Source of the DNA: Talpa occidentalis
Taxonomy: Eukaryota; Chordata; Mammalia; Eulipotyphla; Talpidae
Assembly: GCF_014898055.3 (NCBI RefSeq)
Contig: NW_023601322.1
Span: forward strand, 69,530,740 to 69,594,739
Direction of reading: 5' to 3'
DNA length: 64,000 bases
Made by a program: the position numbers and the translations under genes. Numbering within the stretch: the stretch's first letter is position 1; each line of letters begins with the position of its first letter. Below are positions 54,735-64,000 of the stretch, piece after piece. The notes under the pieces are model-generated. The model made no database searches. It saw nothing but the letters and a program-made list of their open reading frames with translations, and was not told where the DNA came from.

Positions 54735-57700
54735 GTGAGATGTTGGCGTCTGAAAGGACCGGTCTTGGCTCCTTGGCCTTGGGGGGCTTGTGTTTTTTGA
54801 TTCGGTTTGCGTCTTATTCCAGGTCCGCAGAGTTGGCCTTTTCCCTGCCTGCGTTGCCTCTCTCCGAGCTGCAGCCGCCACCGCCTATTACAGAGGTAAG
54901 GACTTCCCTGCCTGTGCTCCCCAGCCACCGGAGAGGTGCGGAGTGCCCTGTCACTTGAGGGGAGTGTTCTGTCTGGCAGGAACGTTTGTAGAGAGGCTGC
55001 ACGCGTCTAAAGAGCTGGGTGTTTTAAGCCATTTTATTTGGGTGGATTTTGACTTTTGAAAGATTTGCTGGGGCTCTTAAACTGGAGAAAATTACTAAAC
55101 CTTGTTTAAGGCTTCACCCTTTTAGGACAATATTCATAACGGTGAGAAAAACAAAAGGTTTTTATAACAGTGAGATACTAGCTTAGGATTCAGACAGTTC
55201 TGGGGTCAAATCTAAGACACACTAGTGAGTTTTGGCAATTTACTTACCCTCCTGAGCCAGCTTCCTCATCTGTGAAATACAGATAATAGTTTTTTCTTTA
55301 TGGGGTTATTGAAATTATTAAATGCGAAATGAATATATTTTCTGTGTGTAGTCTGTGCTAACTATGTTTACATTGTCTGTGTAGTCTGAATGATTTTCAT
55401 CATAATCCACTTTGTTTTTCCTGAGGTTGCCTTTTTTTGATTCCCCCCACCGCACAGACACCTAAAAACAATGAATATTTCATACTCTAAAAGATAAAAT
55501 GCAAGTGAGGGGAGTAGGGAAAGAAATACGGAAAATGGTGTGTGGCTGTAAAGAAGGCGACCAGGATCCTAAGTTGAATGGCTGTGTTTAATACCTGTTG
55601 ATTTTGTGGAGAAACACTGAATATGTTTTGTGTTGGTGATATTTAGGGAATATGAAATTATTATAGTTTAAATCAATGTATCCAAAGAATTTAGGGGAGG
55701 ATTGTATCTTTTCACTTAAATGTACATCATTCATTTTTTCAACATAGAGAATTATAACTATTCTGTGCTTTCAGCAATACAATTATGTCACAAATTGCCT
55801 GAAGTACAAAAAGTGTAAGTAATTACACAATATATTGCATTTATGCAGTAATTTGAAAGCCAGGAGGAGGGAGTGTTAGATATTAATGCCAAACATTTTC
55901 ATGACCTTTTTACATTTCTCTTCAAATCTGTATTATTACTCCTTGTTACAGATGAAGAAGTGAATAGTCAGAGAAGCTAAGTAACTTTCCTCCTAATATG
56001 AAACAAGGAAATGAATAAGTCATAGTTTGAACCCAGGTTCTTAAAACCAAAACCATGCCACTTCCTACTATATTTGCAGAAACAATACAAATTTCTGAAT
56101 GTGTTGGTTTAGTTTTTTAAATTTTAATTTTTCCCCCTATTTTTTATTTTGAAAAAATTTCCTGACTTTCTAATAAAATAAATATGTATAATAATTTATA
56201 TGGCTATACATGTATGTGTGTTTAGAAGAAGAGAAATAATTATTTTCTTAAATTTTGAAATTAATGATTATGCTTCTGGATTTGAACATTTTTGTCCTTT
56301 CCCAAGCTTTAACAGAAACTTTTCTCTAGGAGGATGCCCAAGATATGGATGCTTATACCCTGGCCAAGGCCTACTTTGATGTTAAAGAATATGATCGGGC
56401 AGCACATTTCCTACATGGCTGCAACAGCAAGAAAGCCTATTTCCTGTACATGTATTCTAGATATCTGGTAAGGCTATTTTAAGATGTCATTCTGCCTTTA
56501 GTGAAGCTGTGATATTTTGAACCAAGGGGAAAGGGTTAATTTTTTTCTCTTGTTTTCTTGAGCTGTAAATTGACATATAGCATTGTGTAAGTTTAGCATA
56601 ATGATTTGACTTACATATATTGTAAAATGATTCCCATATATTGTAAAATGATGCCCACATTAAGTTTATTTAGCGACCAGCATCTCATATAAATACAAAA
56701 TAAGAGAAAGAAAAAAAAGTTTTTTCCTTGTGATGAGAGCTTTTAGGATCTACTTGCTTAACAACATTGTCAACTGTAGTCATTAATATGTACAACCCAA
56801 TGTTTATTAATCTTCTAACTGGAAGTTTGTACCTTTTGACCACTTTCATCCAATTAACCTCCTCTGACCCCACCCCTCACCCATCTTTGGTAACCACAAA
56901 TCTGGTATCTTTTTCTGAGTTTAATTTTGTTTTTTCAGTGCCACATATGAGTGATATTATACAGTATTTTCTTTCTCTGACTTGTTTTACTCAGTGGAGT
57001 GCATTCAGGGTCCATCCATGTTGTTGCAAATATCAGGGTTTCCCCCCTTTTCTCTGGCTGAATAATATTCCATTGTATATATAGAGTATTGCTTAGTGAT
57101 GTTTATATCAGTGACCAACTGCTTATATGATAGTGTTCCCAATAGGCTATACCATATAACTTAGGTGTATATAGGCTATACCATCTAGGTTTGTGTAACT
57201 ACCTTCTATAATGTTCACCTTGAGAGTTTTTGAGTGACACTTGACTGTATACTACAGTGTTTATTCTTCCATTGATGGACACTTATGTTGTTTCCATTTC
57301 CTGGCTATGAATCTAGAGGTCAGATATAATATATTTTGACATAATATATTTTCATTTGCTTCCAAATGAAGGTATCCCCAGAAGCAAAATTGCTGCATCA
57401 GAAAAAGTTTAATCTTTTAGTTAACTTAAAATAGATTACTTGGTATTTATAAATACTTTAAAGTAATAGAGAAGATATTGCAATTAAACAAAAAATGATG
57501 GTATGGAAGAAAATATTAAAGCTATAGATAGATTTATTATTGACAAAGGTGTTGGGCACATCTTTGGAATACATATTCATACAGCTCTTTTGAAAGTCAA
57601 TTTTGACAGGCTATGTCAATTTGAAATACTGTAACCAAATAATTCCCCTTTAAGAAATGTGTCAAATAGAAGACATACTTGAATATATATGCACAAGAAT

Positions 57701-60700
57701 TATATATAGGGCTCTTCATTGAAGTATTTTTTTGTAATAGCCAAAAATATATTCACTTAAATATCCATTCATCAATAAATCCATCAGTGTCTGTCATTTT
57801 CTGTGAAGGTGAATACTCAGTTCACTTGAAAGGGTCAAGTATCTTGTTAAGTGCATCAGGAGACTTTGGGAGGATACTAAAAGTAGTAGATCACTGTGTA
57901 GCTGTGAGTGGTAAGGATGGGTACTAGATAAGTGGGGTCAAGGATGGAAGAATTTATATTTTGGATTTGAACCATATTTTACTGTCTTGTCTAACACAGT
58001 ATGAAAGTTAAAAAAAAAAGGCATATCTATATATCTTGAGATGGAAACAGCTCCACCATCTCGATAAGTGATAAATATGATCCTACTTATATAGAAACAG
58101 CAATGCAAATTTATATATACATAGGTGCTTACTTGTGTATATGTAAATAAATTATAAAAGTTGTGGAAACATATATGGCATCAATGATTACCTCAGAGAG
58201 GAAAGAGATTAGTGGGAGAAGCTATCAAGGGAGCAGACTATATTGTAATCTGTATTCTTGTGTATTTCTTTTATTCTATTTTTTTCATAACCTTAGATTA
58301 TTTTTTAAAAATTTATTTATGCATGCAAGAACTGGGGTACAGGCCAGAGGTACTGGGGGTGAGAGGATTCACCAGAGACAGAGTGGGGAACAGAACAAGC
58401 AGATCATTGAAATACACTGCTGAGGGGAGCAGCAGGCAAGACAGGAGAAGTCTGCTTCACCATGTAGATTAGCTCCCTGGCTGGGGATGGAAATCAAAAT
58501 CGTGTTGCAGTGGCTGGCGAAAGCTTGATGGTGCTGAGACTTTACCCCTTGCGCCACCAGGGAGGCCTGGTCATTTAAAGATCTTTATGCTTATTAGTTA
58601 ATATTATTGTTCAAGAATTAGGTTAAAGTTCTAACTAAACTCATTTGTTGATCATTTTATAATACATGTAAGTCAAACCATTATGCTGTATACCTTGAAT
58701 TTATACAGTCACTTACGTCATTTATATAGTCACTCAATAAAATAGGGGAAAATTGGAAATAAGCATGTTTTGGGCCTCCCCGATGGCGCAATGTGTTGAG
58801 TGCAGCGCTGTGAAGCTGTCTGCAGCCTCTGCAGCGCAGGTTCAATTCCTGGCCAGCCAGGGTGATTCCCATATGGCACGGCAGACCTCTCTTGTCACAC
58901 CCGCTTCTCCCCTCAGTAGTGCTCTCAGTCTGTCTGCCTGTTCTGCTCCCCACTCTGTCTCTGGTGAATCCTCTCACCCTCACGCTCCTCTGGCTGTACC
59001 CCAGCTATTGTATAAATAAAAAAATAAATATTTTTTTAAAAAAAGAAGCATGTTAGAAAGTCTTAGTTAATTTTTAAATTTATAAACTCTTATAATTTTA
59101 TTTATAGTACATTTGTTATTTTTGTTTCAAGCTGTTAAAAGTTAAGAATGTAAATGACAATACGAGTAAAATAATACTGTATTTACTAATTTAATTGTAA
59201 TTTATTATTTTACTGTGTACTTACGAATGTAACTTTACTACTTTTTTTTTAAACTATATGCTCATTTCCAGGTGTTAGCATAGAAGTATTTGTGAAGTAT
59301 AGTGCTTCTTGTGATTTTGAACTACATTTAATTCATCTTTGTATTTACAACATAGTGTCTTACAGCATTTGTTGAATTCATCTGCTATTCTCCAAAGGCT
59401 TAAGCTTTCACTTATTCTTTAGGTACTGGGTACAAGGTATGTTATTGGGATGTTGTGCTTCAGGTCCACTTAATGGACAGAGCTAGCAATATATGTATGT
59501 ATATACAAATGTGTGTGTATATATAGTTGTGTATGTATATACATATATATTATTTGTGTGTATACATTTTAATCTATACTCTGTACCTATATATTAAAAG
59601 CTATAAATTTATGCTAATATTTCCAACTCCAATTCATATCACAGGGATCATTCTAGTTTTTACTCTTCCATGTTTGGAACTACTTATTATATCAGTGAGA
59701 AACTTCCTGAGATTATCAATAATGTATTAATTGATTAACCCTCCTGTATATCTTCAGTTCCCATTTCTACTCTCATTTCTCCCCCATGTGGATATCATCC
59801 TTATCCTACTTGCTGGGCCACCTCTGTAGGATACCTTCATATTCTGCTTGGACTCTAGCACCTGTACCAGAGTCCTTCTTCCCCCAACCTGAATTCCCAG
59901 TTTGACTCTTAACATTCTGTTCTGGACCACTGTGTCCTTCTATCCTCCTGCATCCCAGTTGCCTCCCTTGGTTTTAAGACTAAAATAGCCTAAATAGATA
60001 TCTTTCAAGTTGTCTGTGTCCTAGAAAATATACTGATAGCCATTATATTTGTTTTTTTTTTTAAAGATTTATTTATTTATGCATACAAGAACTGGGGTAT
60101 GGGCCAGAGTTATGGGTGGTGAGACGATCACCAGAGACAGAGTGAGGAGCAGAACAGGCAGATGTACTAAATTACACTGCTAAGGGGAGCAGCTGGTGAG
60201 ACAGGAGAGGTCTGCGGCGCCATGTGTGTTAGCTCCATGGTGGGGGATTGAACTCATGCCGGCAATGGCAACAGCTTGATAGTGCTGAGACTTTAAACCC
60301 TGTGCCACTAGGAAGCCCACCATTATATTTGATTGTGGGAATTTCCATTTGCATCTTATATGTTGTGTTTGAAATGGGATTAACTGAAGCCCTTCTAATA
60401 GTTTTTCTCTATGGGATGATTACTCTTCATGGCTGATTGTGTTATTAAGAGTTGTCACTTAGGGCCTCCCCTGGTGGCACAGTGGTTGAGTGCTGGGCTG
60501 CGAGGCTGCCCGTGGCCTCTGCAGCGCCTGTTCGATCCCAGGCCACTGGTGAGGGTTCCACATGGTGCGCAGACCTCTCCTACTGCGCCCACTGCTCCCC
60601 TCAGCAGTGTACTTCGTCAGTCTGCCTGTTCTGTTCCTCGCTCTGGCTCTGGTGAATTCTCTCACCCTCCTGCGCTTCTAACTGTACCCAGTGCTTGTAT

Positions 60701-63700
60701 AAATAAATAAATAAATAAATAAATATTGCTTTAAAAAAAAAGAGTTGTCACTTAGTTAACAAAATCATGAGCTTAAGCAAGATGTTTTGAAATTGGGGTT
60801 TTAAAAAATTGTCTTACATAAATTTTACCTGTGCAGAAGCACTAATTTGGACAAGTTATGGGAGAAAAAGCAACATTTCTAAAGTTGAGGATAAAAAATG
60901 AAGTCTGAGTATTTACTTCTCATTTGACAATAATTTCAAACTGACAGAAAAGTTGCAAGAATAAAAATAGTACAAAGAACACCCATTGTACCTTTTGTCC
61001 AGATTGATCTGTATGAATATTTTATTTGCTTTAAATTGCTCTCTCTCTCACACACACGCACACACACACACAGTGACACACATACACATTTTTTTCTCGG
61101 AATTATTTGTGAATAAATTGCAGATAAGTTACTGCTAAATGTTTTGTTTATCTCCTTAGAGTAAAGGTATTTTCTTAATAATCACAGTATAGTTGTGAAC
61201 TTAAGTGTGTATAACATTGATACCATACTTTATTCTTTAATTAAAATTTTATCAGTTGACATTGTTTCACCTATGGCGTTTCCCTCCAGTATACTCTAGG
61301 ATTATCAGTGCATTTAGTTGGCATGTCTCTTTAATCTCTGAGCTGGAATATTTCCATAGACTTTCTTTTCTTTTAAGACATTTTCATTTTTTCCAAGTTT
61401 GCAATTCTCCCTTCTCTTTTTCTTTTTAAAAAACACCTTATTTTTTTGGGTCTCCCCTGGTGGCGCAGACGGTTGATCGCAGCTCTGTGGAGCTGTCTGC
61501 AGCCTCTGCAGCACCGGTTCCATCCTGGCCCACCAGTGAGGGTCCCACATGGCGTGGCAGACCTCTCCTGTCTCACCCACTCCTCCCCTCAGCAGTGCAT
61601 TTCGTCAGTCTGCCTGTTCTGTTCCCCGTTCTGTCTCTGGTGAATCCTCTCTCCCACCCGCGAATCTGGCCTGTACCCCGGTTCTTTATATAAATAAATA
61701 AATAAATCTTTAAAAAAAAACGACTTTATTTTTAAGAGCTATTTAACTTTACAGCAAAACTGAATGGAAAGTGCAGGTGCTCCTATATATTCCCTCCTCA
61801 CATACACATGCCTCTGCCACCATCAATAACCCACACCAGTGTAATACATTTACTGAATCATTTAACCAACATTCACGCATCATTATCAAAGAAAGCCCAC
61901 AGTTTACATTATACTGTTTATGTTGTATAGTATAAGTTTTTACCCCCACTTTTTTTTTTAGATTCCAACCCATTTATTAATAAATGATCTATTTTTTTAA
62001 AATATTTTATATAATTCTTACATCATTTTTCATCTTTGTACAATGTATGCATTTTCATTTTGGTTATATTCCCCATACAGTTGCACCCCCTTATTTTGAC
62101 TCTAGTTCTTCCTCTCTCCGCCCCTCTCTAATCTAAGCCCCTTTGTTTTTTTAAGATTGAACATTTTTCATTTTAGTTATGTGTTATGTTTCTGTGTTAT
62201 TTTATTCAGGTTATACATACCTGGCCAGAATAGTGTATAAATGGAGTGTCCTGGGCATTGCATCCAAGTATTATTCAATATCCATAGGCTCTTCCTTACT
62301 AATGTTAATTTTGATGAGCCAGTCAAGATATTTTCCATTGTCTTCATAATAGAGTTGCTGTTATTTCTATTGCACTAATGAGCAATATGTAGTGACCAAT
62401 AATTTAATGCCAAGTAGGTATCTTGCTTATAAAAATTTCTTCCCTAGATTTAATATCCAATGTTAATTCCCACTTGAATTACTCCTTACTTTGTTGTTGA
62501 AAAATGGTGATGATGTTTCTTTCTACGTTTACTACTCACTATTTGGTGTTCTACTCTAAGCGAGAGCTTTCCTTCCCCTTCTCCACTTATTTAGTATCAG
62601 TATGAACTCAAGGATTCTTGTTTTTTTGTTTATTATTGTGCTAATTATTTTGGTCCTTAAATTTTCCTGAATTTGGCCAGTGGCATCCTTTAAATAATTT
62701 TTTAAAATTAGTGGCCAATAGTAGATGCCATTTTGGTTGGACTTGGGGCCTTTAGGTAGAACCAGACTGTTAGTTTAAGAATATGTTTCAGGGCCTCCCC
62801 GGTGGCGCAGTGGTTGAGCTCTGGGTTGCGAAGCTGCCCACAGCCTCTGCAGGCCGGTTCGATCCCTGACTGCTCCCCGGCTACCGGAGGAGGGTCCCAC
62901 ATGGCGCGCAGACCTCTCCTGCCACCCGCTGCTCCCCTCAGCAATGTACTTTGGTCCTTCTGCCTGCTCTGCTCCCCGCTGTGGCTCTGGTGAATTTTCT
63001 TACCCTCCTGTGCTTCTGACTGTACCCAGTGCTTGTATAAATAAATAAATAAATCTTTAAAAAAAAAAAAAAAAGAATATGTTTCAGTGGGCCTCCCTGG
63101 TGGCGCAAAGGGTTAAGACGCAACCTCTGAAGCTGTCCACAGCCTCTGTAGCACGAGCATGAGTTCGATCCCCCGGCCGGCCAGGGAGCAACCCACATGG
63201 CACAGCAGACCTCTCCTGACTCACCTGCTGCTCCCCTCAGCCGTGTACTTTGGTCAGTCTGCCTGTTCTGTTCCCCACTCTGTCTCTGGTGAATCCTCTC
63301 ACCCCCCTCCTCCACCCCTCCGGCCTGTACCCTGGCTCTTGTATGCATAAATAAATAAATCTTTAAAAAAAAAAAAAAAAAAAATATGTTTCCGGGGCCT
63401 CCCTGGTGGCGCAAGGGGTTAAGCACAGTACTGAGAAGCTATCCACAGCCTCTGCAGCATATTTGATCTTTGGCCAGCCAGGGAACTACCCATATGGTGC
63501 AGCGGATCTCTCCTCTCTCGCCCACTGCTTCCCTCAGCAATGTATTTCAGTGAGTCTGACTGTTCTATTACCTACCTGTTTCTGGTGAATCCTCTCACCC
63601 CCCTTCCCCAGCACCTCTGGCCTGTACCCCAGTTCTTGTATGCATAAACAAATAAATCTTTTTTTAAAAAAGAATATGTTTCAGTATAAATTGAGTAAAG

Positions 63701-63769
63701 ACCTATGTGCTGATTTTGTCTTACAGTCTGGAGAAAAGAAAAAGGATGATGAAACAGTTGATAGTCTAG
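54574..63769 (+). CDS. CDC23: CDC23 (APC8) anaphase-promoting complex subunit, first four coding exons; continues beyond window
   Basis: CDC23/APC8 is a TPR-repeat scaffold subunit of the anaphase-promoting complex, the ubiquitin ligase that degrades cyclin B and securin. Exons 54574-54734, 54823-54895, 56330-56467 and 63727-63769 join in one frame to 415 bases, 138 codons plus one base. The start ATG lies in AAAATGG. The protein begins with an Ala/Ser/Val-rich stretch, then REIKKQLLLIAGLTRERG, then LAFSLPALPLSELQPPPPIT, then the DAYTLAKAYFDVKEYDRAA helix pair of the first TPR region and SGEKKKDDETVDSL. This matches human CDC23 as I recall it, differing mainly at residues about 4-28. All junctions have GT/AG sites and matching phase. 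The remaining exons lie right of the window. Confidence 0.96.
54823..54895 (+). CDS. CDC23: CDC23 coding exon 2
   Basis: The acceptor is TTATTCCAG ending at 54822 and the donor GTAAGG starts at 54896. It encodes the proline-rich SELQPPPPITE segment. Intron 1 is only 88 bases. Confidence 0.95.
55180..55335 (+). repeat. MIR relic in CDC23 intron 2
   Basis: CTTCCTCATCTGTGAAATAC and GGCAATTTACTTACCCTCC match the MIR core. Confidence 0.65.
55880..56060 (-). repeat. MIR relic, reverse, in CDC23 intron 2
   Basis: GTTACAGATGAAGAAGTGAA, CAGAGAAGCTAAGTAACTTT and TTTGAACCCAGG match inverted MIR. Confidence 0.68.
56330..56467 (+). CDS. CDC23: CDC23 coding exon 3: first TPR region
   Basis: The acceptor is TTTCTCTAG ending at 56329 and the donor GTAAGG starts at 56468. 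Forty-six codons, EDAQDMDAYTLAKAYFD through MYSRYL. Confidence 0.95.
56545..57100 (-). mobile_element. Old L1 fragment
   Basis: Reverse L1 motifs such as GTCCATCCATGTTGTTGCAA and GCTGAATAATATTCCATTGT. Its end toward 57400 is uncertain. Confidence 0.75.
58305..58568 (-). mobile_element. tRNA-derived SINE
   Basis: ATTTATTTATGCATGCAAG tail side, CGCCACCAGGGAGGCC head; in CDC23 intron 3. Confidence 0.85.
58773..59042 (+). mobile_element. tRNA-derived SINE
   Basis: Head GGGCCTCCCCGATGGCGCAA. AAGCATGTT flanks both ends. Confidence 0.86.
60052..60319 (-). mobile_element. tRNA-derived SINE with exact 12-bp TSD
   Basis: CCATTATATTTG at 60040-60051 and 60320-60331. Confidence 0.92.
60463..60739 (+). 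mobile_element. tRNA-derived SINE with exact 16-bp TSD
   Basis: AAGAGTTGTCACTTAG at 60447-60462 and 60740-60755. A-box-like TGGCACAGTGG near the head and B-box-like GTTCGATCC at 60530-60538. Confidence 0.94.
60905..61345 (-). mobile_element. Old L1-like fragment
   Basis: Sequence such as CTGACAGAAAAGTTGCAAGA and AGTACAAAGAACACCC recalls old L1 3' regions. A TC/CA microsatellite lies within. Confidence 0.5.
61043..61088. repeat. TC/CA microsatellite
   Basis: CTCTCTCTCACACACACGCA and further CA units, then GTGACACACATACAC, in CDC23 intron 3. Confidence 0.92.
61448..61717 (+). mobile_element. tRNA-derived SINE
   Basis: Head GGGTCTCCCCTGGTGGCGCAG, AAATAAATAAATCTTT tail. Flanks share CTTTATTTTT/CCTTATTTTT. 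Confidence 0.87.
61725..61965 (-). mobile_element. Old L1-like fragment resembling 51940-52150
   Basis: Shares ordered motifs with 51940-52150, including TTACAGCAAAA and the order poly-pyrimidine, ATCAATAA, ACTGAT. Confidence 0.5.
61995..62130 (-). mobile_element. Short L1 3' UTR fragment
   Basis: TTATATAATTCTTACATCAT and CAATGTATGCATTTTCATTT match the 3' UTR of the L1 at 20363-21863. About 130 bases, severely 5'-truncated. Confidence 0.8.
62791..63072 (+). mobile_element. tRNA-derived SINE, first of three at one target
   Basis: AAGAATATGTTTCA precedes it at 62777-62790 and follows its A-tail at 63073-63086. Tail TTGTATAAATAAATAAAT. Confidence 0.94.
63089..63382 (+). mobile_element. tRNA-derived SINE, second of three at one target
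   Basis: Head GGGCCTCCCTGGTGGCGCAA, GCATAAATAAAT tail with a 23-base A run. Followed by ATATGTTTC at 63383-63391, the same target sequence. Confidence 0.93.
63394..63669 (+). mobile_element. tRNA-derived SINE, third of three at one target
   Basis: Head GGGGCCTCCCTGGTGGCGCAA, GCATAAACAAATAAAT tail, then AAGAATATGTTTCA at 63670-63683. It ends 57 bases before CDC23 exon 4. Confidence 0.93.
63727..63769 (+). CDS. CDC23: CDC23 coding exon 4
   Basis: The acceptor is TGTCTTACAG ending at 63726 and the donor GTATGA starts at 63770. Encodes SGEKKKDDETVDSL plus one base. It starts 43 bases after a three-SINE array. Confidence 0.93.
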
Positions 63770-64000
63770 GTATGACTTCTTTTTCCTTACCTTTTGGACT
63801 GAAGCAGGGGCTGCAAATTTAAATGCCTTCAGGCACCAAGCAGGTAATATAAATATATGAAATGGACTGAGAAGGACTTTTGCAAATGGGAGTGCACAGT
63901 TGGACAGTTGTTATCCAGCTTCAGCTGAGGGCTGCCTTGTGGGAATGTGGGACTGGTGTTCTTAGGGCTTTCTTCCCTTGCCCTGCAACTTCAAAGTGAA

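Larger units (their letters stand above)
54896..56329. other. CDC23 intron 2
   Basis: About 1.4 kb. It contains MIR relics at about 55180-55335 and 55880-56060 and otherwise AT-rich sequence with nothing recognised. Confidence 0.85.
56468..63726. other. CDC23 intron 3
   Basis: About 7.3 kb, almost wholly repeat-derived: old L1 fragments, eight SINEs and a short L1 3' UTR fragment. 57150-58300 and 62420-62760 show nothing I can classify. Confidence 0.85.

Noticed and set aside
54435..54881. 148-residue antisense frame over CDC23 exons 1-2
   Set aside because: A CpG-island shadow that overlaps coding exons on the other strand.
62938..63426. 162-residue open frame on the minus strand
   Set aside because: It is made of the reverse complements of two SINEs and their A-tails (lysine/phenylalanine runs). 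The same peptide fragments recur at every SINE.
1..64000. CRISPR array, bacterial operon or phage
   Set aside because: Spaced repeats here are dispersed SINEs; no cas-like, ribosome-binding or operon features are present.

Overview
The window is nuclear DNA from a placental mammal. It has exons split by GT/AG introns, CpG-rich promoters, polyadenylation signals, and dense SINE, L1 and MIR repeats. Three genes are recognisable, all on the + strand and in the order seen at human 5q31: the last three coding exons of CDC25C (638-1615), a complete eight-coding-exon GFRA3 (8318-24264), and the first four coding exons of CDC23 (from 54574, running off the right edge). No prokaryotic, viral-coding or CRISPR feature was seen.

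Layout: 1-2040 is the 3' end of CDC25C (catalytic HCX5R loop, C-terminus, 3' UTR). 2040-8000 is a short intergenic gap with SINEs, a split MER5A-like element, MIR/L2 relics and an unexplained 88-nt hairpin. 8000-24850 is GFRA3, with a GC-rich first exon, long introns 1-4 holding SINEs and L1s, and a 3' UTR ending near an ATTAAA signal. 24865-54230 is a gene-poor gap. It holds many SINEs, a decayed SGTA processed pseudogene, a young 5'-truncated L1 with exact target-site duplications, LTR relics, and several non-repetitive stretches that look like conserved regulatory elements, the clearest being a CpG-rich, homeodomain-motif-rich block at 33.99-34.4 kb. 54230-54960 is the CDC23 promoter and first two exons, with four CCAAT boxes. 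The rest is CDC23 introns 2 and 3 and exons 3 and 4.

CDC25C (the phosphatase that activates CDK1 at mitotic entry) and CDC23/APC8 (a TPR subunit of the anaphase-promoting complex) both act in mitosis. GFRA3, the GPI-anchored artemin co-receptor for RET, is an unrelated neural gene lying between them.

The most distinctive feature is one dominant tRNA-derived SINE family, at least 33 copies, with A and B boxes, AAATAAAT-rich tails and 9-17 bp target-site duplications. From memory its body does not match Alu, B1/B2, ERE, PRE-1, CHR/Bov-tA, CAN or VES consensus sequences. I therefore take the source to be a less-studied lineage, possibly laurasiatherian, but cannot name the species. Several copies sit in serial arrays that reused one target site, including three in a row just upstream of CDC23 exon 4.
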